This document shows, one piece after another, positions 17,757 to 26,384 of a stretch of DNA of 64,000 nucleotides. Under the pieces are notes generated by a model. That model worked only from the letters and a program-made list of their open reading frames with translations. It searched no databases and was not told the DNA's origin. The position numbers and the translations under genes were made by a program. The stretch spans positions 682,001-746,000 of the forward strand of contig JADJAC010000011.1 of NCBI GenBank assembly GCA_016704425.1, given 5' to 3'. Each line of letters opens with the position of its first letter. Within the stretch, counting starts at the first letter, position 1. The stretch is from Sphingomonadales bacterium. Its GTDB lineage: Bacteria > Pseudomonadota > Alphaproteobacteria > Sphingomonadales > Sphingomonadaceae.

Positions 17757-18608
17757 CTATTTCGCCGCAGCGGCCTTGCCTTCCGGAGCTTCATAGCCCG
17801 GCTGATACTCAATCTTGCCGCTTGCCCGCGCTTCCTTGAGGCGCTTTTCGCCGATGCTGTTCAGGGCCTCGTTGCGAATCGCCTGCACCGCCAACGGTCG
17901 AGCCTGTTCGGCGGGCACGGTTATGGGTTCGGTGCCAGTGATGACACTGACTGCCACAACGCGTCCGGTTGGTGTGATGAAGGGCTCACCCGGGGGCAGG
18001 GACGTGACCTGCTTGAGCGCTGCCGGCGCCACCGTTCCAGAGTCGAGTGCACTATTCCCGCGCTGATATTTGATGCCCATAGCCGTGAGACGGGCAATGA
18101 TGGCGTCAAGTGAATGATCGGCTTCAAGCGCCTTCAGAAGTGGCGCGGGATCGGCAGGCAGCTCGAACCGGATCTGGTCAAGTTTGTAACGCGTGCGCGA
18201 AGCGAATGCGAGCGGATGACTAGCAATATATTTGTCAATTTCCGAAGCTGTGGGAACTGGAATCGTGTCGGCAGATTTCTTCGCAAACATCCGCACCAAC
18301 AAGTCTTCATTCATCCGGCGCTGCTGCGTGATATAGGCGGGATCCTTGTCGAGGCCCTGTTCTTTTGCAGATTGGGCAAGCAATCGACGATCGATGACTT
18401 GTTGCAGCAATTGGCGCATAGCCAGCTTCTTGTCAGCATTTGGCGGCAAGTTGACACCGTTCAGTTCCGAATTGAGCTCATCCAGCGTGATTTCATCGCC
18501 GTTGACGACAGCGACAACCTGACCGGTTGCCTTCTTTCCGCAGCCCGTTGTCGCCAGCAATGCAGCGACAAGACCGATACATGTTGCAGTTCTAATACTC
18601 GATTTCAC
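17757..18608 (-). CDS. epsD: EpsD-type peptidyl-prolyl isomerase lipoprotein
   Basis: 283 aa from GTG 18608, with GGAG 9 bases upstream. The N-terminus is a signal segment (ATCIGLVAALLATTGC) with a lipobox-like Cys23. The following domain (QVVAVVNGDEITLDELNSEL, then KLAMRQLLQQVIDRRLLAQ) is the SurA/PrsA-like chaperone arm with a parvulin-like region further on. EpsD proteins accompany exosortase/exopolysaccharide loci and probably assist folding or export of locus products. It lies directly next to the XrtV accessory, EpsI and exosortase genes, which supports the assignment. Confidence 0.82.
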   Translation of the reverse strand: MKSSIRTATCIGLVAALLATTGCGKKATGQVVAVVNGDEITLDELNSELNGVNLPPNADKKLAMRQLLQQVIDRRLLAQSAKEQGLDKDPAYITQQRRMNEDLLVRMFAKKSADTIPVPTASEIDKYIASHPLAFASRTRYKLDQIRFELPADPAPLLKALEADHSLDAIIARLTAMGIKYQRGNSALDSGTVAPAALKQVTSLPPGEPFITPTGRVVAVSVITGTEPITVPAEQARPLAVQAIRNEALNSIGEKRLKEARASGKIEYQPGYEAPEGKAAAAK

Positions 18609-18732
18609 AGCAAATCTCCAGCTTAACCCCCTCAGGACAGAAGAGCATTTTCCCCTCTGTTGCCCGGACCGGCCTTCGTGTGGTAACTGCTGATAGGCTA
18701 CAATTTTTTCAGATTTGCAATGGGGGAATGCG

Positions 18733-18981
18733 TTGGAAACCATCTTTGACTGGGTTTCGGTGGCTATATTTGCCGGGCTGATTGTACTTTTCCTCCAGCG
18801 CTCGTCCGAAGCGGAGCCAAAGGACCACCTTTGGCAGTATCTGGCTGCTTCGGTCGGATGCGCAGTCGGGAACTATATTGGGAATGAAGGCTATGACATC
18901 TGGGCCACTATCACGCTTATATTCGTGCTGGTCTTCATCTGGATCGTTCTGCGTCCGCACGAAGGCTGGAAAAAGGATTGA
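18733..18981 (+). CDS. Small membrane protein, XrtV sorting system accessory protein
   Basis: About 82 aa from TTG 18733 (GGGGG 6-10 bases upstream); an in-frame TTG at 18715 is possible. Two or three membrane helices are visible: VSVAIFAGLIVLFL, LAASVGCAVGNYIG and TITLIFVLVFIWIVL. Size, helix pattern and position match the small accessory protein associated with exosortase V loci in sphingomonads. It is transcribed away from epsD and ends 1 bp from the convergent EpsI gene. Biochemical role unknown. Confidence 0.7.
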   Translation: METIFDWVSVAIFAGLIVLFLQRSSEAEPKDHLWQYLAASVGCAVGNYIGNEGYDIWATITLIFVLVFIWIVLRPHEGWKKD

Positions 18982-18982
18982 T

Positions 18983-19687
18983 CTAGCCCGAGACTAAGAG
19001 TTTTCGGCCATTTGATTGCAATTCTTTAACCAAGGACGCCGCGAATTCGCGAAGTACCGGCTCTGCGCTGCCATAGTCGGGTAGAACGGTTGAGATCCGA
19101 ACCAGGATGCCATCCGGTATAACCTGTTTGAGATTGGCACGGATGACGGCAGCCCTCTGATCGATCCAACTGGTGGGCGATTCGGTGCCGATGCGTGTCC
19201 AGTACATCACTTGCTCAGTGCGCGCCGGGCTTTCGGCGCTGAAAAAGCGGGCAGGAATTTCAACACCGGGAGAGATGGCAAGCGCCTTCGTCTTTGTCTC
19301 GGTTAGCGTGTAGCCCCCAGCCGGATAACAAACTTCGGGCCGATGAAGCTGGAGCATACCGTTCTGCGTGTTGCTGTACGCGATGAGCAGCATCACCGGC
19401 GGACGGTCTTCAGAAACATAAACACGGGTCAGTACATCGCTGTAGAGACTTTTCGCGAGTGGATCATCGGGCGGAAGCACCAGTCCGCTTCGGGTCTCAA
19501 AACCCCACTGTCCGATCCTTACCGGAATCATGCTTTCCAGTTCGCCCGGTTTCAGCCGACGCATGGTTTCGCGGGGTTCACGCGCAAACGCGACGACCGC
19601 TGTGGCCGTCAGCGCAGCGCCCATCAGCAAATGCCTGCGCGTAAGCTGACCCGCCGCTCCTGCTTCAGATTTGGTTTCAGCCGACAT
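18983..19687 (-). CDS. epsI: EpsI family protein of the exosortase V locus
   Basis: 234 aa. N-terminus LTRRHLLMGAALTATAVVAFA is a twin-arginine-like or simple export signal. The body shows EpsI hallmarks: IGQWGFETRSG, YVSEDRPPVMLLIAYS, and HRPEVCYPAGGY, the conserved Cys/His segment. EpsI proteins function with exosortases, often as a separate or fused partner; here separate and overlapping the exosortase gene by 11 bp, so co-translated. Confidence 0.88.
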   Translation of the reverse strand: MSAETKSEAGAAGQLTRRHLLMGAALTATAVVAFAREPRETMRRLKPGELESMIPVRIGQWGFETRSGLVLPPDDPLAKSLYSDVLTRVYVSEDRPPVMLLIAYSNTQNGMLQLHRPEVCYPAGGYTLTETKTKALAISPGVEIPARFFSAESPARTEQVMYWTRIGTESPTSWIDQRAAVIRANLKQVIPDGILVRISTVLPDYGSAEPVLREFAASLVKELQSNGRKLLVSG

Positions 19688-20588
19688 CGCTCGGCTTTCC
19701 TTTTACGTAGCGACGCCAAAGTGGCTCTGCCACGACATCAAGGGCAAATATCGACAGGAGTGCTGTGACGAACATGGTCATGCCCGCAAAATTGTGGAGA
19801 AAACCTTGGGCGGCTGCTTCCCCGGCATGGTAGGTCAGCAAGATTAGTATCAGGACGCGAACGAGATTTGCAAAGATCGCGACTGGCACGATCGCAAGGA
19901 TCAGCAGGGCTGCATATTCCCAATCCAGCTCGTGCCGGACATAGACGTAAAACAACGAAATGGCGGAGAGGGAAATCAGGGAATTTAGCCCGGAGCACGC
20001 AGCTGCCACGAGCAGCTGGTACTGCCCGATCTGGATTGTCACACCAGCGCCTGCAATGGGATAGCCAAGAGCATAAAGCAGCTCGATAGCGGCCTTGGAA
20101 ATGCCGATCTTCAAGGGCTGGGTGATGATGGCAACCACCGTGTCAGGCGGAGGAAATGCAAACAAGAGGTAGAAAAGCGGGAAGGCCAAACGGCGGATCG
20201 CGCGAGCGCCAACAAAACTGTAAAGCGTTGTGACGAGAAGACCGTACATCAGAAACCCCTGGATTTCGATGATTTGCGTCACGCTCGAAAGAAAATAGAG
20301 GCCGAGGAGCGGTATGAAGAACAGGGCGACCTTATAAGCTGGCGGCGGCTCGATCACAGCCTCAATCCGCCCCCATTGCCGAGCCAGAAGCCAAAGGCCT
20401 GTCGCAACTACAATCGGGCCATGAGCGCCTTGCTCCGTTCCCCAGCTGAGCTGGGCGATGAGAAGCATCGTCGGAGCAAAGATCGCGACCAGACCAAGGG
20501 TCAACAACCAATTGCTTTTCACAAAGTTCACGAAAGGATATTTCTGGGCAATCTGCACTAACTGGTCCTCAAAGGCATCTGAGCCCAA
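19677..20588 (-). CDS. xrtV: Exosortase V (XrtV)
   Basis: About 303 aa; the start is uncertain (TTG 20588, GTG 20558, or TTG 20666 at the 5' limit of the frame). Eight or so membrane helices. The three catalytic residues of the exosortase/archaeosortase family are visible: Cys in AAACSGLNS, Arg in FANLVRVLI, and His in FLHNFAGM. These transpeptidase-like enzymes cleave C-terminal sorting tails at the inner membrane and are linked to exopolysaccharide production. The assignment to subtype V rests on the EpsI partner, the small accessory protein and EpsD beside it. No protein with an obvious sorting tail was found in the window. Confidence 0.87.
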   Translation of the reverse strand: MGSDAFEDQLVQIAQKYPFVNFVKSNWLLTLGLVAIFAPTMLLIAQLSWGTEQGAHGPIVVATGLWLLARQWGRIEAVIEPPPAYKVALFFIPLLGLYFLSSVTQIIEIQGFLMYGLLVTTLYSFVGARAIRRLAFPLFYLLFAFPPPDTVVAIITQPLKIGISKAAIELLYALGYPIAGAGVTIQIGQYQLLVAAACSGLNSLISLSAISLFYVYVRHELDWEYAALLILAIVPVAIFANLVRVLILILLTYHAGEAAAQGFLHNFAGMTMFVTALLSIFALDVVAEPLWRRYVKGKPSDVG

Positions 20589-20666
20589 ACCATTGCCGTC
20601 ACAAGACTCCTCCCACCCAATAGCGAAATGCGACCTTTGAAGGAGGCGGCCTGACCTTTGGAACAA

Positions 20667-20971
20667 AAAGTTTAACGAAGTGGTTCCGTCATTGCAATGC
20701 GATGAACTTCTTGTCGCATCCCGTAGCGGGACCGCACCGTCGGGGCCGTTGGCAAGTCTCCCAACGGTCGGCGTCTAAGTCGCCCCAACATTGATACTGG
20801 ATTAGGTCCTCCATTGCTTCGCAGGACGCCCAGATCGATTTTGCGCAAGGGCTCAGCGCTCGTCGATATTATCCAGCAGGCGGTCGATCAAATGTTCGCT
20901 GTTTCTTGCGCCGCAGCCATTGGAACTCGGTATCGGACGCTTTACTCAGACGGCCTGGAAAGGGAGAATTC
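20667..20971. other. Divergent intergenic region, exosortase to amidohydrolase
   Basis: About 300 bases without a convincing gene. It contains a 7-bp inverted repeat (CCGTTGG at 20746-20752, CCAACGG at 20761-20767) and should carry promoters for both divergent genes. GGGAG at 20962-20966 is the ribosome site of the amidohydrolase gene. Confidence 0.5.
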
Positions 20972-23900
20972 ATGATGGGGTGTGGCAGGTTCATTCGCAA
21001 TGTTCTGTTTAGGGGGTGCGCATTGCTGCCCTTTGTTGCCGGACCGGCACTCTCTGCATCGCCTGATGGTGACAAGTCAAAATGGGATGTTTCCGCACCT
21101 CCGGGCATGAAGGTTCGCCAAGTCAACATCGACGTGACCGAAGGCTCATGGATGAACCTGGATGTGAGCCCAGATGGCAAAACATTAGCCTTCGATCTCT
21201 TGGGTGATATTTACACGATGCCGATTTTGGGAGGCGCACCGAAACGGATTGCGGAAGGGCTTCCCTTTGAGACCCAACCGCGATTTTCTCCGGATGGCAA
21301 ACGCATCGCATTTACATCGGATCGCGGCGGCGGCGACAATATCTGGATCATGAACGCTGACGGTTCCGACAAGCGGCAAGTGACGAAGGAGGATTTCCGC
21401 CTCCTCAACCAGCCAAGCTGGAGCCCGGATGGACGGTTCATTGTCGCGAAAAAGCATTTCACCACTGGCCGCTCTTTGGGAACCGGGGAGGTCTGGCTCT
21501 ATCACGTTTCGGGCGGAAACGGCGTGGCGTTGGTCAAAAAGCCAAACGAGCAGCACCAGAAGGAATTGGGAGAGCCGATCTATGCACCCGATGGGAAGCA
21601 TATCTACTTCACGCGCAATGTAACGCCCGGGCCCATCTTCCAATATGCGCAGGACTCCAACACGCAGTTGTTCGATATTGAACGCTACGACCTCGATACC
21701 GGGGAAATCGAACCGATTGTTACTGGCGCAGGTGGTTCAGTCAGGCCATCGCCGTCGCCCGATGGCAAGATGATTGCATTTGTCCGCAGAGAGCGCACCA
21801 AGTCAAAGCTCTATGTCAAGGATCTGACCACAGGCGAAGAGCGCAAGGTTTACGACGCGCTTGATCAGGACGTTCAGGAAACCTGGGCAGTCACGGGCGT
21901 CTATCCCAACATGGATTGGACTGCGGACTCCGCCAGCATTGTGTTCTGGGCAGGCGGCAAGATCCGGAAGCTGGATGTCGCGACTGGTCGATTGGGCGAT
22001 ATACCGTTCCGCGTTGCCGACACCCGCGACATGATCGATCCACCACGCCCGCCCATCGATGTGGCGCCTGCGCAGTTTCAGACCAAAATGCCGCGCGGAG
22101 TCTCTGTGTCACCTGACGGGCAAAGCGTCGTTTTCGAGACGCTCGGGAAACTCTGGATCAAGTCAATGCGTGGCGGAGTACCAAGGCGGCTCACCAAAGC
22201 CGTCGATGCAATGGAGGCCTATCCATCCTGGTCCCGGGACGGAAAGTCCATTGTTTATGTTTCCTGGTCCGATGCCGATCTTGGTCAGATCCGCATCGCT
22301 GGACAAAATGGTGGCGCGACCCGGAACGTGACACGCCTTGGCGGTCTATATTCGCGGCCAAGGTTTTCGCCTGACGGCCGCACGATTGTTTTTGAAAAGG
22401 GGCAGGGCGGTTTTCTCAGCGCCTCGCGAAATTCCGATGAACCCGGTGTCTATCGTATCTCCTTGTCTGGAGGAGTTCCGGTCCGCATTGCAAAGAATTT
22501 TGGCGCGCCGCAATTTGCGGACAGCAACAATCGTGTCTTCATGATCGACAGCTCTGACGGCAAACGACGCCTCGTCAGCACAGACTTGAATGGCGAGGCA
22601 AGAAGAGTCCATGCAGAAGGCGAGTTGGTCACGGCATTCGAAGTGGCGCCCGATGGACAATATTTCGCATTCCGCCAGAATTATGAAGCTTTCGTCATGC
22701 CGATGCTGCCTGGCACCCAGAATGTCAGTGTATCGTCGTCAGGGGGGGCATTGCCTGTGGCGCAAGTGAGCGGAGAGGGGGCCGACTATATCCAGTGGAG
22801 CAATGGCGGAACTGAAATCCATTGGGCCCTTGGACCGACGGTATTTTCGGCGGAACGGTCAGCGCTATTTGCAAACGTGCCTGTCGCCGATGGCGCAAAG
22901 CCTGCCAAATTCGAGCCTCCGAAGACGGGCGTATCGCTGTCAATGACATTCGACAGGGACCTGCCGAGAGGCAGTGTGGCGCTCGTCGGTGCTCGGATCG
23001 TGTCGATGGCCAATGCAGAAGGTGGCGTGATTGATGACGGTGTGATCCTGATCGAGCGTGACAGGATCAAGGCGATAGGGAAACGTGGCGAGGTCAATGT
23101 GCCCGCCGGAACCCCGACTCTGGATGTCAAGGGCAAGACAATCATTCCCGGCCTGGTCGATGCGCATGCGCATGGGCCCTATGGCATCGACGAACTGACG
23201 CCGCAACAGAACTGGACGGACATGGTCAATCTCGCGTTGGGCGTGACGACCCGTCACGATCCTTCGAGCAGCGCCGCAACGGTCTTTCCAGCACTCGAAA
23301 TGGAACGCGCGGGGTTGATTGTCGGGCCGCGCACCTTTTCAACCGGGGAGATCATCTATGGCGCGAAGGAGCCGGAGGTTTATGCCCAGATCGACGGTCT
23401 CGATGATGCTCGCGCGCATGTCCGTCGCCTCAAGGCGCAGGGCGCGCACAGCATCAAAAATTACAATCAGCCGCGCCGGGAGCAGCGCCAGCAAGTCGTT
23501 GCGGCCGCTCTCGAAGAAAACATGCGCTCGGTTGCCGAAGGCGGTTCGTTGTTCGGGCTCGACATGACCCTGATCGCTGATGGCAATACGACCGTCGAAC
23601 ATAACATACCACTTTCAATCTTTTATGATGATGTTCTCCAGTTCTTCGCAAAGTCCAAGACGGGCTACACACCGACATTGGTCGTCACATATGGCGGGCC
23701 GGCGGGTGACCCCTACTGGCGCGCACACACGGATGTCTGGCGGCATCCACTGCTGCAGAAGCATGAACCGCCGAGCATTTTGAATGCGGCGAATGCAAGG
23801 CGCCAAATTGCGCCGGAGGAAGATTATGTGGACGACGACAATGCCAGAGAAGCGCACAAGCTGGCAAAGCTCGGGGTGCCTGTTTCGATCGGCGCGCATG

Positions 23901-24271
23901 GGCAAGAGCCCGGCATCGCTGCGCATTGGGAGCTTTGGTCGTTCGTGCGTGGGGGCATGTCACCCATCGAAGCGCTTGCGGCCGGAACAATCAATGCCGC
24001 TCGTTCGCTCGGCTACGACCGTGACGCTGGATCGCTGGAGGCCGGCAAGCTGGCTGACCTTGTCATTCTGGATGCTGACCCAAGTGCCGATATTCGGAAC
24101 AGCGACAAGATTTCCAAGGTCATGATTGGCGGCAGGCTTTACGACGCGGCCACACTCAACGAAGAAATCACAGGCACCCGGAAGCGGAAGCCTTATTTCT
24201 GGGAGCAATCGGCAGGATCAGAAGCCATGTCGGCCCAGCCAGGTGCCGATTTCGGTCACGGCGATCGGTAG
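20972..24271 (+). CDS. Secreted amidohydrolase with PD40/TolB-like beta-propeller
   Basis: 1099 aa from ATG 20972 (or 20975), GGGAG upstream. Signal peptide about residues 1-28 (ALLPFVAGPALSA). Residues about 45-620 hold repeated PD40 units (SPDGKTLAF, FSPDGKRIAFTSDRGG, SWSPDGRFIVA), forming one or two beta-propellers. Residues about 680-1080 are a metal-dependent amidohydrolase: IIPGLVDAHAHG (HxH metal site), EHNIPL, and the C-terminal GSLEAGKLADLVILDADP. Members hydrolyse cyclic amides or peptides in the periplasm; the substrate is unknown. Its last 54 bases overlap the convergent alpha/beta hydrolase gene. Confidence 0.87.
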   Translation: MMGCGRFIRNVLFRGCALLPFVAGPALSASPDGDKSKWDVSAPPGMKVRQVNIDVTEGSWMNLDVSPDGKTLAFDLLGDIYTMPILGGAPKRIAEGLPFETQPRFSPDGKRIAFTSDRGGGDNIWIMNADGSDKRQVTKEDFRLLNQPSWSPDGRFIVAKKHFTTGRSLGTGEVWLYHVSGGNGVALVKKPNEQHQKELGEPIYAPDGKHIYFTRNVTPGPIFQYAQDSNTQLFDIERYDLDTGEIEPIVTGAGGSVRPSPSPDGKMIAFVRRERTKSKLYVKDLTTGEERKVYDALDQDVQETWAVTGVYPNMDWTADSASIVFWAGGKIRKLDVATGRLGDIPFRVADTRDMIDPPRPPIDVAPAQFQTKMPRGVSVSPDGQSVVFETLGKLWIKSMRGGVPRRLTKAVDAMEAYPSWSRDGKSIVYVSWSDADLGQIRIAGQNGGATRNVTRLGGLYSRPRFSPDGRTIVFEKGQGGFLSASRNSDEPGVYRISLSGGVPVRIAKNFGAPQFADSNNRVFMIDSSDGKRRLVSTDLNGEARRVHAEGELVTAFEVAPDGQYFAFRQNYEAFVMPMLPGTQNVSVSSSGGALPVAQVSGEGADYIQWSNGGTEIHWALGPTVFSAERSALFANVPVADGAKPAKFEPPKTGVSLSMTFDRDLPRGSVALVGARIVSMANAEGGVIDDGVILIERDRIKAIGKRGEVNVPAGTPTLDVKGKTIIPGLVDAHAHGPYGIDELTPQQNWTDMVNLALGVTTRHDPSSSAATVFPALEMERAGLIVGPRTFSTGEIIYGAKEPEVYAQIDGLDDARAHVRRLKAQGAHSIKNYNQPRREQRQQVVAAALEENMRSVAEGGSLFGLDMTLIADGNTTVEHNIPLSIFYDDVLQFFAKSKTGYTPTLVVTYGGPAGDPYWRAHTDVWRHPLLQKHEPPSILNAANARRQIAPEEDYVDDDNAREAHKLAKLGVPVSIGAHGQEPGIAAHWELWSFVRGGMSPIEALAAGTINAARSLGYDRDAGSLEAGKLADLVILDADPSADIRNSDKISKVMIGGRLYDAATLNEEITGTRKRKPYFWEQSAGSEAMSAQPGADFGHGDR

Positions 24272-25381
24272 CAGTTCACGGCGCTCGATGTAATAATGGT
24301 CGGCGCCCGAAATGGTTCGCATCTCCTTGTCGGGCGATGCCACAGCGTCGAACAGGCGCTGTGCGTGGCTCGGCGTGCAGGCGAGGTCGGCCGAGTTGCT
24401 GATGACCAATGTCGGGCAGGAAATCCGGGATGCATTGCCAAGCCCGTCCGCACGGCTTTCATCATAGCTCCATTGGGAGAGCCATGAGCGTAATGTCGTG
24501 AAGCGGCCCAATCCCACGGGACCGTCGTTGGCGATCCGCGGATCGCCGAGATAGCAGGTGCCCGGCTTTCGGTCGGAAGGATCCTGGCTGGGATCGAGCC
24601 AGCGCACGTCGCACATTGTGCCCTGAACGACGAAGCATCGTTCTGCATCGGGGTCCGAACTGGCTCGGATTTCCGCCAACTGGGACTTCGCCCAGCTTGT
24701 AATGCGACGATTGCGCTCAATTTGAGCTGCCCTGAAACGCATCACAAATGCGTCGGAATAGGGAGGCGAATTCGGACAGTCCGGTGCGTAGATGTTCAAG
24801 TCCCGGTCGCGTTCGAAAGGCTTGCCCTCATCAAGGATCGAAGGATCGAGCCATTCGGTCATTGTCACGGACCGGCTGACATGGGCCGCAAGCAGCAGGA
24901 TCGCGTCAGCGGGAACGAGCCCGGCGCCCTTGAGGTCGACGGGATCGCCTGCCGGCGTTTCGGTAATTGAAGGATGCTCTGCCTGGTCCTGGTAAAAGAG
25001 TGAGAGAGAACCGCCGCCGGACCACCCCCCAAGCACGATCTTGTCATAACCGAACCGCTTCTTTGCATCCGCAATGCACGCACCGAGATCGAGCACGCAT
25101 TTTTCCATGATCAGCGCTGTGTCATTCCCCCGGTAACGGGGGTTGCAATAGATTATATGGTAACCGGCATGGGCAAGTGCCGTGACGAGTGGAAGAAAAC
25201 TGCCCCCGCCAATGGGATGGCTGAACAGGATAACAGTTCGACTGTCCTTGTCGATTGGCCTGATGCGCATGCATTCGACGAACACCTGCCCGGAGGGGCC
25301 ACCATAAGTTTCCTTCAGGCGCCCCGCATCTGCGTGGACAAAGCCATAGGGTTCGCGGATGATATCCATTGTCGACTCCAA
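24218..25381 (-). CDS. Alpha/beta hydrolase
   Basis: 387 aa (ATG 25381 or 25369). Nucleophile elbow GGWSGGGSLSLFY (Ser in G-W-S-G-G) near residue 120. Upstream FSHPIGGGSFLPLVTALAHAGY forms the oxyanion segment, and the C-terminal SGADHYYIERRE supplies the catalytic His, with Asp likely in NSADLACTP. The long lid insertion between about residues 150 and 300 is unusual for small esterases. No signal peptide, so cytoplasmic. Divergent from the VOC gene, with about 60 bases between them; its 3' end lies inside the amidohydrolase gene. Substrate unknown. Confidence 0.84.
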   Translation of the reverse strand: MESTMDIIREPYGFVHADAGRLKETYGGPSGQVFVECMRIRPIDKDSRTVILFSHPIGGGSFLPLVTALAHAGYHIIYCNPRYRGNDTALIMEKCVLDLGACIADAKKRFGYDKIVLGGWSGGGSLSLFYQDQAEHPSITETPAGDPVDLKGAGLVPADAILLLAAHVSRSVTMTEWLDPSILDEGKPFERDRDLNIYAPDCPNSPPYSDAFVMRFRAAQIERNRRITSWAKSQLAEIRASSDPDAERCFVVQGTMCDVRWLDPSQDPSDRKPGTCYLGDPRIANDGPVGLGRFTTLRSWLSQWSYDESRADGLGNASRISCPTLVISNSADLACTPSHAQRLFDAVASPDKEMRTISGADHYYIERRELLPIAVTEIGTWLGRHGF

Positions 25382-25444
25382 GCCACAAGCACGTCGAGCG
25401 ACCTAACACCAGTCACGGACCAGAGTAAGATACGGAAGACTTCA

Positions 25445-26137
25445 ATGACAACAACGCAGCAACAGCCCAGCGGTATCCACCACATCGCGATCATGGCGGC
25501 CGACATAAAGACTCACATCGCCTTTTTTTCTGAAGTCATGGGATGTCCACTTGTCGCGCTATTCGAAATGCACGGTGTACCTGGCGGGCTGCATGCCTTT
25601 TTGCGCATGAATGAACGCAGCTATTTTTCGATTGTTCAGCTGCCGGGTGTGGACCAGATACCCGTGACACTCGGCGTCACGCATGCGGGCAACGGAGCGC
25701 TTCCGAGTGCCGCCGGGACCATGCAACATCTGGCTTTTCGGGCAGATGATGAGGCCGGCCTGCTGTCGATGCGGGATCGGATCAGGAGCCACGGGGTCAA
25801 TGTCATTGGCCCTATTGATCATGGCTTTTGCAAATCGATCTATTTTGCAGGGCCAGACAAATTGACTCTGGAAGTGGCAGCGCCTGTCTCCCGAGTTGAT
25901 CCGGACCTCTGGATCGATCCGGCTGTGCTTGCCAAGGCTGGAATTTCGGCAGAGGAATCGGCTCGCTATCGGTCGCCAAAGACCTATGACGGTCCGCCTG
26001 GCCTTCCCCAACCACCCTATGATCCGGCCAAGCCGCACATGGCCTATCCCAAGGAAATGTACCAAGCCATCCTGCGAGCGCCCGACGAGGCCATTGCGAA
26101 TGCCCAGTCATTTTCCCGACCACCGGTCGATGCCTGA
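25445..26137 (+). CDS. VOC family protein (glyoxalase/dioxygenase superfamily)
   Basis: 230 aa from ATG 25445. VOC beta-alpha-beta-beta-beta modules: IHHIAIMAADIKTHIAFFSEVMG and TMQHLAFRADDEAGLLSMRDR, with putative metal ligands His (HHIAI), His (QHLAF) and Glu (LTLEVAAP). The C-terminal 70 residues are a Pro-rich tail (PPGLPQPPYDPAKPHMAY). Functions in the family include ring-cleaving dioxygenase and isomerase activities. It is divergent from the alpha/beta hydrolase, a combination sometimes seen in catabolic units; no further pathway gene is present. Confidence 0.83.
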   Translation: MTTTQQQPSGIHHIAIMAADIKTHIAFFSEVMGCPLVALFEMHGVPGGLHAFLRMNERSYFSIVQLPGVDQIPVTLGVTHAGNGALPSAAGTMQHLAFRADDEAGLLSMRDRIRSHGVNVIGPIDHGFCKSIYFAGPDKLTLEVAAPVSRVDPDLWIDPAVLAKAGISAEESARYRSPKTYDGPPGLPQPPYDPAKPHMAYPKEMYQAILRAPDEAIANAQSFSRPPVDA

Positions 26138-26251
26138 CGGGTCCAGGAACGATGCAAACCAATTGAATTAGTGATCTGCGTCACTGAAATGCAATCCGGA
26201 TCGGCTATTCTGGTGCTTGCGACCCAAGGGATTGCTTGGCAGTCCTTCCTT

Positions 26252-26284
26252 CGGCCCGGCGAGCAATCGCCGGGCCGCTTTTTG
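26252..26284 (+). terminator. Rho-independent terminator after the VOC gene
   Basis: Perfect 11-bp stem (CGGCCCGGCGA at 26252-26262, TCGCCGGGCCG at 26267-26277), GCAA tetraloop, then CTTTTTG. A textbook intrinsic terminator on the plus strand. It shows that the open frame upstream of ATG 26385 is untranslated. Confidence 0.88.
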
Positions 26285-26384
26285 TGATTGGCTGCCTCTT
26301 TCCAATTGCTTGGCAAAAACGATAAATCCTGAACGCGCCGTGCCGTTTATCATTCCCGAGAGCAATTTGGGGAAACAAGTTGAG

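Noticed and set aside
26217..26384. N-terminal extension of the GGDEF protein
   Set aside because: It runs through a perfect intrinsic terminator (26252-26284); the real start is ATG 26385.
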